A DNA stretch of 64,000 nt from Paenibacillus tyrphae (GCF_027925525.1 NZ_BSDJ01000015.1:1-64000); one strand, 5' to 3'; positions 19,011 to 29,223 are shown, counted from the first letter of the stretch. The notes: generated by a model from the letters alone, not told the origin. Numbers and translations are program-made.

Positions 19011-19703
19011 TTAACGAATATCGATTTGATCAATTTTGCGAATCGCCATGTATCCGACCGCTATGCCAATCGCGGCTAGCAGAATTGGAACGATAATAAT
19101 GTCATTCAAGCTGAATCCGCCACCGTCCGAGCTGGTCAGCAATACCATGATGACGGAGGATACAATGGTCGTCGGAATAGAATATTTGCGCATCCCGAAG
19201 TAGAGCGGAATCAGCGCCGTGAAGCTTGCTGCCAGCGCATAGAAGCCTGATTTCGCAGCATGCTGCAACACGAGCGTCAGCGTCAGTTCATCCGATACGA
19301 AATGTGTGAATGAGTTGACGACAATATACAACGTACTTAAAATAATCGTGGAAGCCACGATACATAGAAAGGTGAACGCGATCACGACCATAAGCTTAGC
19401 CGCAATGACTTTATGACGTTTGATCGGGTACATGAACAAGACGGTAATCGTCTTATGATTGAACTCATCGATGACGAATCGCCCCAGCAAGACGGCCGCG
19501 AAAATAGTAAATGTCACTCTCACAAGTACACCTATCTTAGAAAACACGTTGCTATAATCTTCAAATACGTTTATGCCGTTCATCTTCGGCGAATAGCTTA
19601 CCAATATCATGAATCCGAAAATGATCAGAGTAGCGATCACGGCGCCGCGTATATACCCCATAATCTTAAATTTTCTTAGCTCCAGCTTCATCAAATTAAG
19701 CAT
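19011..19703 (-). CDS. ABC-2 type transporter permease (YcbO-like)
   Basis: About 230 residues with six hydrophobic segments and no other domain. It is the membrane partner of the ATPase encoded just upstream, whose stop it overlaps by eight bases. I chose ATG 19703, which has GGAGGTGG five bases upstream; a reading from 19718 is possible. The NHKTITVLFMYPIKR segment is typical of this permease family. The pairing with a BcrA-type ATPase and an OmpR-type regulator matches B. subtilis ycbLMNO and bacitracin/lantibiotic self-protection exporters. Substrate unknown. Confidence 0.85.
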   Translation of the reverse strand: MLNLMKLELRKFKIMGYIRGAVIATLIIFGFMILVSYSPKMNGINVFEDYSNVFSKIGVLVRVTFTIFAAVLLGRFVIDEFNHKTITVLFMYPIKRHKVIAAKLMVVIAFTFLCIVASTIILSTLYIVVNSFTHFVSDELTLTLVLQHAAKSGFYALAASFTALIPLYFGMRKYSIPTTIVSSVIMVLLTSSDGGGFSLNDIIIVPILLAAIGIAVGYMAIRKIDQIDIR

Positions 19704-20619
19704 GTACTCCACCTCCATTCAACACTTGCAAAAAGTAATCCTCTAACGAGCCGCTTCGTTTATGAATCGAATCAATAACCACTTCGTTCATGATCAAGGT
19801 TTTAGTAATTTCGCTTTGCGCCATATGCTGGTCATAGATTCGTATGAATTGATTGTCGATGACTCGGATATTGTTCAATTGAAGTTTATCCGTTAAGACA
19901 TAAGCAGCTCGGCTGCAATCCGTCGTCATGATCTCGATGTAATTCGTCGTCTCGCCGCGAATTTCGTCCATCGCAATCTCTCGCAGTAACCGACCGCCTT
20001 GAATGACGCCAATTGTATCCGCAATTTGCTCGATCTCGCCTAGAATGTGACTGGAGATCAATAGCGTCGTGCCATATTCCTTGCACAACATGCGGAATAT
20101 GTCTCTTAACTCTTTGATCCCTAGCGGATCGAGTCCATTGATCGGTTCGTCGAAGATAAGCAGCTCCGGTTTGGTCGTAATAGCACGGGCGATCCCCAGG
20201 CGCTGTTTCATCCCGAGCGAGAAGGTCTTTACTTTCTTCTTGCCCGTATCGACCAGATTCACAAGTTCCAGCGCTTCATCAATCGCCTTCTTGTTGTAGT
20301 ACCCCATATAATCGCAATGCAGTTCCAGATTCTCGCGGGCTGTCAGCTTATCATAGAACACCGGGTATTCAATAATTGTTCCCATGCGTCCCAGAAGATG
20401 ATAGGAATTCGGCGTTACCTTCTCTCCAAATATCTCGATCTCCCCACTCGTCGGCTTGACGAGATTCGTAAGCATCTTCATCACTGTCGTTTTTCCTGCG
20501 CCGTTGGGACCCAAGAATCCGTAGATTTCGCCTTTCTTCATATTCATATTGACATTCGAGACGACTTCCTGCCCTTGAAAAGTCTTGGTCAATCGATTCG
20601 TTCGTACGATATGCTCCAT
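19696..20619 (-). CDS. ABC transporter ATP-binding protein (BcrA/YcbN-like)
   Basis: A 307-residue ATPase with Walker A GPNGAGKTT (37-45), signature SLGMKQRLGIA, Walker B LLIFDEPINGLDP and H-loop SSHIL. The C-terminal 80 residues are the extension typical of the BcrA/drug-resistance subfamily. GAGAGGAG lies before the ATG. The repeated CTCATGAA elements upstream (20729-20774) separate it from the kinase gene and suggest its own regulated promoter. Confidence 0.92.
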   Translation of the reverse strand: MEHIVRTNRLTKTFQGQEVVSNVNMNMKKGEIYGFLGPNGAGKTTVMKMLTNLVKPTSGEIEIFGEKVTPNSYHLLGRMGTIIEYPVFYDKLTARENLELHCDYMGYYNKKAIDEALELVNLVDTGKKKVKTFSLGMKQRLGIARAITTKPELLIFDEPINGLDPLGIKELRDIFRMLCKEYGTTLLISSHILGEIEQIADTIGVIQGGRLLREIAMDEIRGETTNYIEIMTTDCSRAAYVLTDKLQLNNIRVIDNQFIRIYDQHMAQSEITKTLIMNEVVIDSIHKRSGSLEDYFLQVLNGGGVHA

Positions 20620-20728
20620 ACTCTTTTCTCCTCTCGCTCTCTCATAACTATATCTTACAGGACGTACTCTTCTTTTTTCTTACTTCACTCTTACGAATTT
20701 CTTAAGCGGACTCTATTTGCGATGATGC

Positions 20729-20774
20729 TCATGAAAAAACTCATGAAATGAGTTAACCCTCCTCAATTCATGAG
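20729..20774 (-). promoter_or_regulatory. Repeated CTCATGAA elements upstream of the ABC operon
   Basis: CTCATGAA occurs at 20729-20736 and 20740-20747 (11-base period), with an inverted copy TTCATGAG at 20767-20774 that abuts the stop of the kinase gene. OmpR-family regulators bind direct repeats at about one helical turn, so this is a candidate site for the adjacent response regulator. Confidence 0.5.
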
Positions 20775-21710
20775 CTAGTATTGTACTTTTTTCAATTGAA
20801 CGGTAAACACCGTTAACTCATAAGGCTTGCTGCGGAGGTGGATGGACCCGCCCATACTCTCCACCAACCGCTTCGTAATGGTAAGACCCAATCCGCTGCC
20901 TTGATAGAACTTATTCCGCGAATCTTCCAGCGTATACATCCGTTCAAACACATGATCGATATGCATCGCATCAATGCCCTTTCCCCGGTCCCATATATCC
21001 ACATAGACAGAAGATTCATCTTCCCGGAGCGTCAAACCGAGCTGCTTGCCGTGATTGCCATATTGAATGCTGTTCGAGATCAGATTGTTCAGCACGCGGT
21101 GCAGCGCCTCATCATTACCGAAGCCATAAATCGGATGATCCGGGATCTCGATATGGACGAGGTAATCTTGCTCCGCAAGAATGTCGTAATAAGCCAGAAT
21201 CGTCGTGCCGCAACGTTCATTCATGAGAATTCGGGTCATCGGCATATCTTGATCCCCGGACTCCAGCTTAGCCAAATCGAAGAAATCATGAATGAGCACC
21301 AACGTCTCTTGGGTTTTGACATACACTTTGCCCAGCAGACGTTCGCGCTCCTCTGCATGCATCGCCGGATCGAGATGGAGCATCTCAATATAACCCAGTA
21401 TGACGGTCAAGGGAGTCCTTAGATCGTGCGAAATATTCGATACCATCTTTTTCATCGATATTTCCATTTTGGCATAGTTAGAGTACATCTGATGCTGCGC
21501 CTCCAAGAGCCGGTTGATCTCCATCAGCAGCGCTTTGAACTCCCGGTCGTTCGTCATGAGCAATAACTTCTCATGGGTAGCGAGGGATGATATGCGTTCG
21601 ATCTCTGATCGTAACCGGCGCAATTGCTTGCGGTGGCCCGCGCAATTAACAGCCAGATATATGACTAAACAGATAAGAATCGCGATTATCATCAATAGAA
21701 TGAGGGTCAT
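20775..21710 (-). CDS. Sensor histidine kinase (YcbM-like)
   Basis: A 311-residue membrane kinase. One strong N-terminal transmembrane segment (about 1-22), then a cytoplasmic region, H-box MVSNISHDLRTPLTVILGY, N-box NNLISNSIQYG, and G-boxes DRGKGI and GSGLGLTI. It has almost no extracellular sensor, as in intramembrane-sensing kinases paired with peptide exporters. I chose ATG 21710, one base after the regulator stop, with GGAAGG upstream. Confidence 0.9.
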   Translation of the reverse strand: MTLILLMIIAILICLVIYLAVNCAGHRKQLRRLRSEIERISSLATHEKLLLMTNDREFKALLMEINRLLEAQHQMYSNYAKMEISMKKMVSNISHDLRTPLTVILGYIEMLHLDPAMHAEERERLLGKVYVKTQETLVLIHDFFDLAKLESGDQDMPMTRILMNERCGTTILAYYDILAEQDYLVHIEIPDHPIYGFGNDEALHRVLNNLISNSIQYGNHGKQLGLTLREDESSVYVDIWDRGKGIDAMHIDHVFERMYTLEDSRNKFYQGSGLGLTITKRLVESMGGSIHLRSKPYELTVFTVQLKKVQY

Positions 21711-21711
21711 C

Positions 21712-22431
21712 TTAGCGACCTTCCCACTTGTAGCCAATACCCCATAGCGTCTTAATATACCGCGGCTCTGACGGGTTATCTTCTATCTTGTCCCGCAGCC
21801 TGCTCATATGAACATTAATGACGTTCTCGTCGCCGTAATACTCATCGTTCCATACCTTCGCGTAAATTTGGGCTTTCGTAAAGACGCGATTGGGATGCGC
21901 TGCGAATAGTCGCAGAATCTCGAACTCTTTGGATGTCAATTTTATCGGCTCCTCGTGCTTGAAGACGGCGAAATTATCGAAATCGATCCGTAAATCGCCC
22001 ATGCTCAGGATGTTATGCATCGGCGCAACCTTCGTCTCAACGCTAGCGTATTGCGTCGCCCGCCGGATGATCGCCTTCAGTCTCGCAGACAATTCGATCA
22101 TCGAGAAAGGTTTCTCAATGTAGTCGTCTGCACCGAACCCGAGGCCTAACGCCTTGTCGATGTCGCTGTCCTTCGCGGACATAATCAAGATCGGCACATG
22201 GCTGTAAGCCCGAATGCGGCGGATGACTTCCATTCCATCGATCTTGGGCATCATAAGATCGACGAGTAACAGATCAAATTGCCCCTGCGCCTGCTCGAAT
22301 TTCCGAAGTCCCTCGTCGCCATCCCCGGCAACGGTCACCGCATATCCTTCTTTCGTTAAATAAGTCTCAACCATTTCTACAATGGCTTGATCATCTTCCA
22401 TAATGAATATCGAATGATTTATAACGAACAA
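21712..22431 (-). CDS. OmpR-family response regulator (YcbL-like)
   Basis: A 239-residue regulator with a receiver domain (acidic pair in MEDDQAIVE, phospho-acceptor Asp in LLVDLMMPK, Lys in EKPFS) and a winged-helix C-terminal domain (LTSKEFEILRLFAAHPNRVF, then VINVHMSRLRDKIE). The start is uncertain: TTG 22431 keeps the first strand (HSIFIMEDD) but sits very close to AGAGAGG. It would control the downstream kinase and ABC genes. Confidence 0.9.
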   Translation of the reverse strand: MFVINHSIFIMEDDQAIVEMVETYLTKEGYAVTVAGDGDEGLRKFEQAQGQFDLLLVDLMMPKIDGMEVIRRIRAYSHVPILIMSAKDSDIDKALGLGFGADDYIEKPFSMIELSARLKAIIRRATQYASVETKVAPMHNILSMGDLRIDFDNFAVFKHEEPIKLTSKEFEILRLFAAHPNRVFTKAQIYAKVWNDEYYGDENVINVHMSRLRDKIEDNPSEPRYIKTLWGIGYKWEGR

Positions 22432-22746
22432 TCCTCTCTACGCTTTGCTATGACTTTTCATTTCATTAGTATAACAAAAAAGTACCGTAAGCTCATTATA
22501 ATCCGATCATCCCAAAACTGAACCGATTACATTAAAAAAACATCATTCACATTAAGAGTACCGGTATTTGTAAATAACTGAATAATTCAATAGATACCCC
22601 TGTTAAAACAGATATATAGATTGTACTTACTGAATTCATCATACATGGAAGAGGGCTGCTGTATTCAAAAACGCCCTGAAACGAAAAAAACAATCCCTAA
22701 ACAATATATTGTCTAAGGATTGTTTGTTTAAAATGTACGGAGAAAT
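22432..22746. other. Intergenic region with orphan leader and terminator of the hydrolase repeat
   Basis: There is no gene. From about 22616 it repeats the leader seen before each serine hydrolase (ATTGTACTTACTGAATT, CATCATACATGGAAGA, GCTGCTGTATT) although nothing follows it on the - strand except unrelated sequence. The block ends in the shared hairpin 22684-22725. This looks like the remains of a deleted fourth unit. Confidence 0.65.
22684..22725 (-). terminator. Terminator after serine hydrolase 1
   Basis: AACAATCC and GGATTGTT arms, with inner ACAAT/ATTGT pairing, followed on the - strand by a T run. The same element recurs at 24894-24935, 27106-27147 and 29318-29359. Confidence 0.85.
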
Positions 22747-24798
22747 CTATTTATTCTTCAATTCAATTTTAAATACATCACCCGCTTTTCCGCCAAAAAC
22801 GATCATCCCACTTTCAGGCAGTACTACCGAATGATTGTTAGTTGCCTTGGAGAAGTTGACAACCATTCCATTCTTATCGTAAACGACAAATCCCCCACTT
22901 ACCGGAGTCTTAACGTTCATGACTCGATTGGCTGATTTTTCATCAATTTTATACCATATAGCCTGACCATTGGATGGTATGATGCAGAATGAATCATTCC
23001 CTTCATAAATGGGTTGAACAGCATCTTCATTGATATAGGAGAATCCATCAATCTTTAAATACTCCGTATGTCCTTCTTTATAAAAGTTGAGATCAAATAC
23101 ATCTCTTCCGGCCATAATCGGAATTTGGATAGCATTTACTGCTTGATTCTCATTAACAATTTTAGTTCCATTTGCGTATCCATGGTCCATATCAACGGAT
23201 ATTTTCTTAGATATCATTGGCGCGGCCAGATAAAATATAGAATTTATCTTTTCATCCACCGCATAATAACTTTTTCCGTTTCTATTTTCCCATACCTTTT
23301 TAGTTGTTTGTTGGAGTGGATTGGAATCCAGCTTTTGATAGGCATAGAACACCATCATGGACTGACCTAATCCTTCGTTCGTATAGGCGTTAAGCTTCAC
23401 ATATGTTTTTCCATTTGTTTGTTTGTCAAAGCTTAATGTTGCACTGCCATCTTTGCTTTTGAATTGTCCATCGCCCGTATACACATATGTTTGTTCGGGT
23501 ATCGACCCTCCGTATTGTGCAGGTAAATCAATCTCTCCGTCCTTAATCTCTATATTTATGGTTGAATCCTTTGTACCATATAATCCAGCATAAGAAAGCA
23601 ATTCAGACGGCATGTTCACCTTCAAGGCAGGTTTAAATGTTTTCTCGGGTAGAATTTCCTTAATATGCCCCTGGTCTTTTAAGTATTCTAATAAAACTTT
23701 AGTTACAAATGTACCATTGAATCCTGAAGACCCTCCTGAAGAAAGCACAGCCATAGAAATATGATGTTCTGGTAGTGCAATCAAGAAACCGTGATAATTA
23801 AGGGTGTCTCCACCTTTGGATAATGCCGTTATTCCGTAATCATCAAACTCTGGCAAGCTAACCGTGTCCCAACCAAGACCATAGTTAAAGGCGTTCGTTT
23901 TTTCAGGAACCCATATTCCTCTTTTATATTCAGGACTTTGCATGGCTTTGGCTGATTGTTTAGATAGAACGTCCGTTCGATCACCCATTAATATTTCTGC
24001 AAACTTAGTTACGTCTTCTGCAGTTGAGTAGAGCCCGCCTGCCCCAAGGGTGTTAACATTCTCAATGGGTAAAGCCTGATTCATCGTAGGGAAGTAAATT
24101 TTGGTTAACCTTTCTCTATCAAATTGATCACGTGGTGTTTTAGTTGAGCTTAAATTCAGAGGCGTGCTCACATATTTCGCAAGGAATTCGGTATAGCTCA
24201 TACCGCTCACTCGTTCAATCATGATTTCAAGCAGACCAAACCCATCGTTACAATAAACGGAGAATTCACCTGGATTTGCTTTTAAATGTTCTGATTGTAA
24301 CTTGGTCAATAATTCATCGTGGACTATTGTATCATTGTCATCAAATAACAAACTATTCGGATAGTGAGAACCGTAAAGCCCTGACGCATGATTCATTAAC
24401 ATACGAGGTGTAATTTTTTTATATCTTTCATCTGCCATTTTGAAGTCTTTGATATACGTTGTAAGTGGTTTATCAATATCAATTTTATTAGCATCAGCTA
24501 GTATCATCGCTGCAGCAGATACATGCATTTTACTTACCGAACCTATACCAAACATGGTGTCTTTGGTGATCGGAGCTTTGGAAGCTTTATCATATACACC
24601 CGCGTTATCTGATAAAACAATGGATCCCTTATCCATAATGGCATACTGCACACCACTTGCACCAGAGACAGAAAGGAGCTTCGAAGCCAGCACCTGTGCC
24701 CTTTCTTTTACAGTAACCGGATCCGTTCCAGCAAAAGCAGAGGTGACCGGTATGGTAATAAGCATAGCGGTCATTACTACAGAAACCATTTTCTTCAT
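22747..24798 (-). CDS. Secreted SxxK serine hydrolase (beta-lactamase/DD-peptidase fold), copy 1
   Basis: A 683-residue exported protein. Sec signal peptide ends at AFA (about 23). The catalytic domain has S87-V-S-K90 in FGIGSVSKMH, Tyr182-x-Asn184 in VYCNDGF, and a GGDTLNYHGF third motif, where class C enzymes have KTG/HxG. Family members are DD-peptidases, esterases or class C beta-lactamases. About 280 further C-terminal residues form a beta-rich extension. GAGGAGG precedes the ATG. Closely related copies lie directly upstream. The substrate cannot be deduced. Confidence 0.9.
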   Translation of the reverse strand: MKKMVSVVMTAMLITIPVTSAFAGTDPVTVKERAQVLASKLLSVSGASGVQYAIMDKGSIVLSDNAGVYDKASKAPITKDTMFGIGSVSKMHVSAAAMILADANKIDIDKPLTTYIKDFKMADERYKKITPRMLMNHASGLYGSHYPNSLLFDDNDTIVHDELLTKLQSEHLKANPGEFSVYCNDGFGLLEIMIERVSGMSYTEFLAKYVSTPLNLSSTKTPRDQFDRERLTKIYFPTMNQALPIENVNTLGAGGLYSTAEDVTKFAEILMGDRTDVLSKQSAKAMQSPEYKRGIWVPEKTNAFNYGLGWDTVSLPEFDDYGITALSKGGDTLNYHGFLIALPEHHISMAVLSSGGSSGFNGTFVTKVLLEYLKDQGHIKEILPEKTFKPALKVNMPSELLSYAGLYGTKDSTINIEIKDGEIDLPAQYGGSIPEQTYVYTGDGQFKSKDGSATLSFDKQTNGKTYVKLNAYTNEGLGQSMMVFYAYQKLDSNPLQQTTKKVWENRNGKSYYAVDEKINSIFYLAAPMISKKISVDMDHGYANGTKIVNENQAVNAIQIPIMAGRDVFDLNFYKEGHTEYLKIDGFSYINEDAVQPIYEGNDSFCIIPSNGQAIWYKIDEKSANRVMNVKTPVSGGFVVYDKNGMVVNFSKATNNHSVVLPESGMIVFGGKAGDVFKIELKNK

Positions 24799-24893
24799 TA
24801 TTCATTCCTCCTCGTAATTCCTTTCAAGATTGTATGTACCCAAATTCATCATACATGGAAGAAGGTTGCTGTATTAAAAACCGCCCTGAAACG

Positions 24894-24935
24894 AAAAAAA
24901 CAATCCCTAAACAACATATTGTCCAAGGATTGTTT
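24894..24935 (-). terminator. Terminator after serine hydrolase 2
   Basis: Same hairpin as at 22684-22725 (AACAATCC...GGATTGTT) with a T run on the - strand. It lies between copies 2 and 1, so each copy is probably an individual transcript or subject to partial read-through. Confidence 0.85.
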
Positions 24936-24956
24936 GTTTAAAATGTACGGAGAAAT

Positions 24957-27011
24957 CTATTTATTCTTCAATTCAATTTTAAATACATCACCCGCTTTTC
25001 CGCCAAAAACGATCATCCCACCTTCAGGCAGTACTACCGAATGATTGTCAGTTGCCTTGGAGAAGTTCACAGACATTCCATTCTTGTCGTAAACGGCAAA
25101 TCCCCCACTTGCCGGAGTCTTAACGTTCATGACTCGATTGGCTGATTTTTCATCAATTTTATACCATATAGCCTGACCATTGGATGGTATGCTGAAGGAT
25201 GAATCCTTCCCTTCATTAATGGGTTGAATAGCATCTTCATTGATATAGGAGAATCCATCAATCTTTAAATACTCCGTCTGTCCTTCTTTATAAAAGTTGA
25301 GATCAAATACATCTCTTCCCGCCACAATTGGAATTTGGACAACATTTACTGCTTGATTCTCATTAACAATTTTAGTTCCATTTGCGTATCCATGATCCAT
25401 ATCAACGGATATTTTCTTTGATATCATTGGCGTGGCCAGATAATATGCAGAAGTTATCTTTTCATCCACCGCATAATAACTTTTTCCGTTTCTATTTTCC
25501 CATACCTTTTTAGTTGTATGGTCGAGTGGATTGGAATCCAGCTTTTGATACAGATAGATTACCATCATGAACTGACCTAATCCTGGGTAATTCGTATAGG
25601 CGTTAAGCTTCACATATGTTTTTCCATTTGTTTGTTTGTCAAAGCTTACTGTTGCACTGCCATCTTTGCTTTTGAATTGTCCATCGCCCGTATATACATA
25701 TTTTTGTGATGGTATTACCCCTCCTAATTGTTCAGGTAAATCAATCTCTCCGTTCTTAATCTCTATATTTATGGTTGAATCCCTTGTACCATATAATCCA
25801 GCATAAGAAAGCAATTCAGACGGCATGTTCACCTTCAGGGAAGGTTTAAATGTTTTCTCGGGTAGAATTTCCTTAATATGCCCCTGGTCTTTTAAGTATT
25901 CTAATAAAACACTAGATGCAAATGTAAGATTGAATACTGAAGCCCCTCCTGAAGAGAGCACAGCTATAGAAATATTATATTTTGGAATTGTAACCAAAGA
26001 ACCGTGATATCTTTCGGTGTCCCCACCTTTGAATAATGCCGTTATTCCGTAATCATCAAACGGTGGCAAGCTAACCGTGTCCCAACCAAGACCATAGTTA
26101 AAAGTGTTCGTCTTTTCAGAAACCCATACTCCTTTTTTATATTCAGGACTTTGCATAGCTTCGGCTGATTGTTTAGATAGAACGTCCGTTCGATTACCCA
26201 TTAATATTTCTGCAAACTTAGTTACGTCTTCTGCAGTTGAGTAGAGCCCGCCTGCCCCAATGGCGTTGACATTCTCAATGGGTAAAGCCTGATCCATCGT
26301 AGGGAAGTAAGTTTTGGCTAACCTTTCTCTATCAAATTGATCAAGTGGTGTTTTAGTAGAGCTTAAATTCAGAGGCTTGCTCACATATTTCGCAAGGAAT
26401 TCGGTATAGCTCATACCGCTCACTCGTTCAATCATAATTTCAAGCAAATCAAACCCATCGTTACAATAAACAGAAAATTCACCTGGATTTGCTTTTAAAT
26501 GTTCCGATTGTAACTTGTTCAATAATTCATCGTGGAGTTTTGTATCATTGTCATCTAATAAAGTACTATTCGGAAAGTGAGAACCGTAAAGCCCTGACGA
26601 ATGATTCATTAACATACGAGGTGTAATTTTTTTATATCTTTTATCTGCCATTTTGAAGTCTTCGATATACGTTGTAAGTGGCTCATCAATATCAATTTCA
26701 TAAGCATCAGCTAGTATCATCGCTGCAGCAGATACATGCATTTTACTTATCGAACCTATACCAAACATAGTGTCTTTGGTGATCGGAGCTTTGGAAGCTT
26801 TATCTTTTACACCGGCGTTATCTGATAAAACAATGGATCCCTTATCCATAATGGCATACTGCACACCACTTGCACCAGATACGGAAAGGAGCTTCGAAGC
26901 TAGCACCTGTGCCCTTTCTTTTACAGTAACCGGTTCCGTCCCAGCAAAAGCAGAGGTGACCGGTATGGTAATAAGCATAGCGGTCATTACTACAGAAACC
27001 ATTCTCTTCAT
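24957..27011 (-). CDS. Secreted SxxK serine hydrolase, copy 2
   Basis: A 684-residue paralogue of copies 1 and 3 with the same signal peptide, S-I-S-K in GIGSISKMH, YCN, and YHGS as third motif. I chose ATG 27011 (MKRMVSVVM) because it has GAGGAGG upstream and matches the other copies; the frame remains open 57 bases further upstream into the leader (ATGTATGAT), which has no ribosome site. Differences from copy 1 are scattered through the protein, mostly in surface-type residues, which argues against very recent duplication. Confidence 0.9.
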   Translation of the reverse strand: MKRMVSVVMTAMLITIPVTSAFAGTEPVTVKERAQVLASKLLSVSGASGVQYAIMDKGSIVLSDNAGVKDKASKAPITKDTMFGIGSISKMHVSAAAMILADAYEIDIDEPLTTYIEDFKMADKRYKKITPRMLMNHSSGLYGSHFPNSTLLDDNDTKLHDELLNKLQSEHLKANPGEFSVYCNDGFDLLEIMIERVSGMSYTEFLAKYVSKPLNLSSTKTPLDQFDRERLAKTYFPTMDQALPIENVNAIGAGGLYSTAEDVTKFAEILMGNRTDVLSKQSAEAMQSPEYKKGVWVSEKTNTFNYGLGWDTVSLPPFDDYGITALFKGGDTERYHGSLVTIPKYNISIAVLSSGGASVFNLTFASSVLLEYLKDQGHIKEILPEKTFKPSLKVNMPSELLSYAGLYGTRDSTINIEIKNGEIDLPEQLGGVIPSQKYVYTGDGQFKSKDGSATVSFDKQTNGKTYVKLNAYTNYPGLGQFMMVIYLYQKLDSNPLDHTTKKVWENRNGKSYYAVDEKITSAYYLATPMISKKISVDMDHGYANGTKIVNENQAVNVVQIPIVAGRDVFDLNFYKEGQTEYLKIDGFSYINEDAIQPINEGKDSSFSIPSNGQAIWYKIDEKSANRVMNVKTPASGGFAVYDKNGMSVNFSKATDNHSVVLPEGGMIVFGGKAGDVFKIELKNK

Positions 27012-27105
27012 TATTAATGCCTCCTCGTAATTTTTTTCTAGATTGTACTTACTGAATTTATCATACATGGAAGAAGGTTGCTGTATTAAAAACCGCCCTG
27101 AAACG

Positions 27106-27147
27106 AAAAAAACAATCCCTAAACAACATATTGTTCAAGGATTGTTT
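27106..27147 (-). terminator. Terminator after serine hydrolase 3
   Basis: Third copy of the AACAATCC...GGATTGTT hairpin with a T run on the - strand. Confidence 0.85.
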
Positions 27148-27168
27148 GTTTAAAATGTACGGAGAAAT

Positions 27169-29223
27169 CTATTTATTCTTCAATTCAATTTTAAATACAT
27201 CACCCGCTTTTCCGCCAAAAACGATCATCCCACCTTCAGGCAGTACTACCGAATGATTGTTAGTTACCTTTGAAAGGTTTACAGACATTCCATTCTTGTC
27301 GTAAACGGCAAATCCCCCACTTACCGGAGTCTTAACGTTCATGACCCGATTGGCTGATTTTTCATCAATTTTATACCATCTAACCTGACCATTGGATGGT
27401 ATGCTGAAGGTTGAATCCTTCCCTTCATCAATGGGTTGAATAGCATCTTCATTGATATAGGAGAATCCATCAATCTTTAAATACTCCGTCTGTCCTTCTT
27501 TATAAAAGTTGAGATCAAATACATCTCTTCCAATCGTAATTGGAATTTGGACAACATTTACTGCTTGATTCTCATTAACAATTTTAGTCCCATTTGCGTA
27601 TCCATGATCCATATCAACGGATATTGTCTTTGATAACAATGGCATGGCCAGATAAAATGTAGAAGTTATCTTTTCATCCACCCTATAATAACTTTTTCCA
27701 TTTCTATTTTCCCATACCTTTTTCGTTGCTGGTTGGAGTGGATTGGAATCCAACTTTTGATAGGCATAGAACACCATCATGGACTGACCTAATCCTAGGT
27801 TATTCGTATAGGCGTTAATCTTCACATATGTTTTTCCATTTGTTTGTTTGTCAAAGCTTACTGTTGCACTGCCATCTTTGCTTTTGAATTGTCCATTGCC
27901 CGTATACACATAGGTTTGTGCGGGTATCAACCCTCCGTTTTGTGCAGGTAAATCAATCTCTCCGTTCTTAATCTCCAAATTTATGGTTGAATCCCTTGTA
28001 ACATATAATCCAGCATAAGAAAGCAATTCAGACGGCATGTTCACCTTCAGGGAAGGTTTAAATGTTTTCTCGGGTAGAATTTCCTTAATATGCCCCTGGT
28101 CTTTTAAGTATTCTAATAAAACTTTAGTTGCAAATGTAGTAGTGAATACTGAAGACCCTCCTGAAGAAAGCACAGCCATAGAAATATTATGTTTTGGTAT
28201 TGTAATCAAGGAACCGTGATAAGTAACGAGGTCTCCACCTTTGGATAATGCCGTTATTCCGTAGTCATCAAACTCTGGCAAGCTGACCGTGTCCCAACCA
28301 AGACCATAGTTAAAGGCGTTCGTTTTTTCAGAAACCCATATTCCTCTTTTATATTCAGGACTTTGCATGGCTTTGGCTGATTGTTTAGATAGAACGTCCG
28401 TGCGATTACCTATTAACATATCTGCAAACTTAGTTAAGTCTTCTGCAGTTGAGTAGAGCCCGCCTGACCCAAGGGTGTTAGAATTCTCAATGGGTAAAGC
28501 CTGATCCATCGTAGGGAAGTAAGTTTTGGCTAACCTTTCTCTATCAAATTGATCAAGTGGTGTTTTAGTAGAGCTTAAATTCAGAGGCTTGCTCACATAT
28601 TTCGCAAGGAATTCTTTATAGCTCATACCGCTCACTCGTTCAATCATGATTTCAAGCAAATCAAACCCATCGTTACAATAAACAGAAAATTCACCTGGAT
28701 TTGCTTTTAAATGTTCCGATTGTAACTTGTTCAATAATTCATCGTGGACTATTGTATCGTTGTCATCAAATAAAGAACTATTCGGAAGGTGAGTGCCGTA
28801 AAGCCCTGACGAATGATTCATTAACATACGAGGTGTAATTTTTTTATATCTTTTATCTGCCATTTTGAAGTCTTCGATATACGTTGTAAGTGGCTCATCA
28901 ATATCAATTTCATAAGCATCAGCTAGTATCATCGCTGCAGCAGACACATGCATTTTACTTACCGAACCTATACCAAACATAGTGTCTTTGGTGATCGGAG
29001 CTTTGGAAGCTTTATCTTTTACACCGGCGTTATCTGATAAAACAATGGATCCCTTATCCATAATGGCATACTGCACACCACTTGCACCAGTGACGGAAAG
29101 GAGCTTCGAAGCTAGCACCTGTGCCCTTTCTTTTACAGTACCCGGTTCCGTTCCAGCAAAAGCAGAGGTGACCGGTATGGTAATAAGCATAGCGGTCATT
29201 ACTACAGAAACCATTTTCTTCAT
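27169..29223 (-). CDS. Secreted SxxK serine hydrolase, copy 3
   Basis: A 684-residue paralogue, first of the three in transcription order. Signal peptide to AFA, S-V-S-K, YCN and YHGS motifs are all kept, so all three copies look catalytically competent. GAGGAGG precedes ATG 29223. It lies 140 bases after the AgrC-like kinase gene, with a terminator hairpin between them, and may be a target of that two-component system; no binding site could be assigned. Confidence 0.9.
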   Translation of the reverse strand: MKKMVSVVMTAMLITIPVTSAFAGTEPGTVKERAQVLASKLLSVTGASGVQYAIMDKGSIVLSDNAGVKDKASKAPITKDTMFGIGSVSKMHVSAAAMILADAYEIDIDEPLTTYIEDFKMADKRYKKITPRMLMNHSSGLYGTHLPNSSLFDDNDTIVHDELLNKLQSEHLKANPGEFSVYCNDGFDLLEIMIERVSGMSYKEFLAKYVSKPLNLSSTKTPLDQFDRERLAKTYFPTMDQALPIENSNTLGSGGLYSTAEDLTKFADMLIGNRTDVLSKQSAKAMQSPEYKRGIWVSEKTNAFNYGLGWDTVSLPEFDDYGITALSKGGDLVTYHGSLITIPKHNISMAVLSSGGSSVFTTTFATKVLLEYLKDQGHIKEILPEKTFKPSLKVNMPSELLSYAGLYVTRDSTINLEIKNGEIDLPAQNGGLIPAQTYVYTGNGQFKSKDGSATVSFDKQTNGKTYVKINAYTNNLGLGQSMMVFYAYQKLDSNPLQPATKKVWENRNGKSYYRVDEKITSTFYLAMPLLSKTISVDMDHGYANGTKIVNENQAVNVVQIPITIGRDVFDLNFYKEGQTEYLKIDGFSYINEDAIQPIDEGKDSTFSIPSNGQVRWYKIDEKSANRVMNVKTPVSGGFAVYDKNGMSVNLSKVTNNHSVVLPEGGMIVFGGKAGDVFKIELKNK

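Noticed and set aside
27012..27068. An N-terminal extension of serine hydrolase 2 beginning at ATG 27068
   Set aside because: It would precede the signal peptide, has no ribosome site, and the other copies do not have it in frame.
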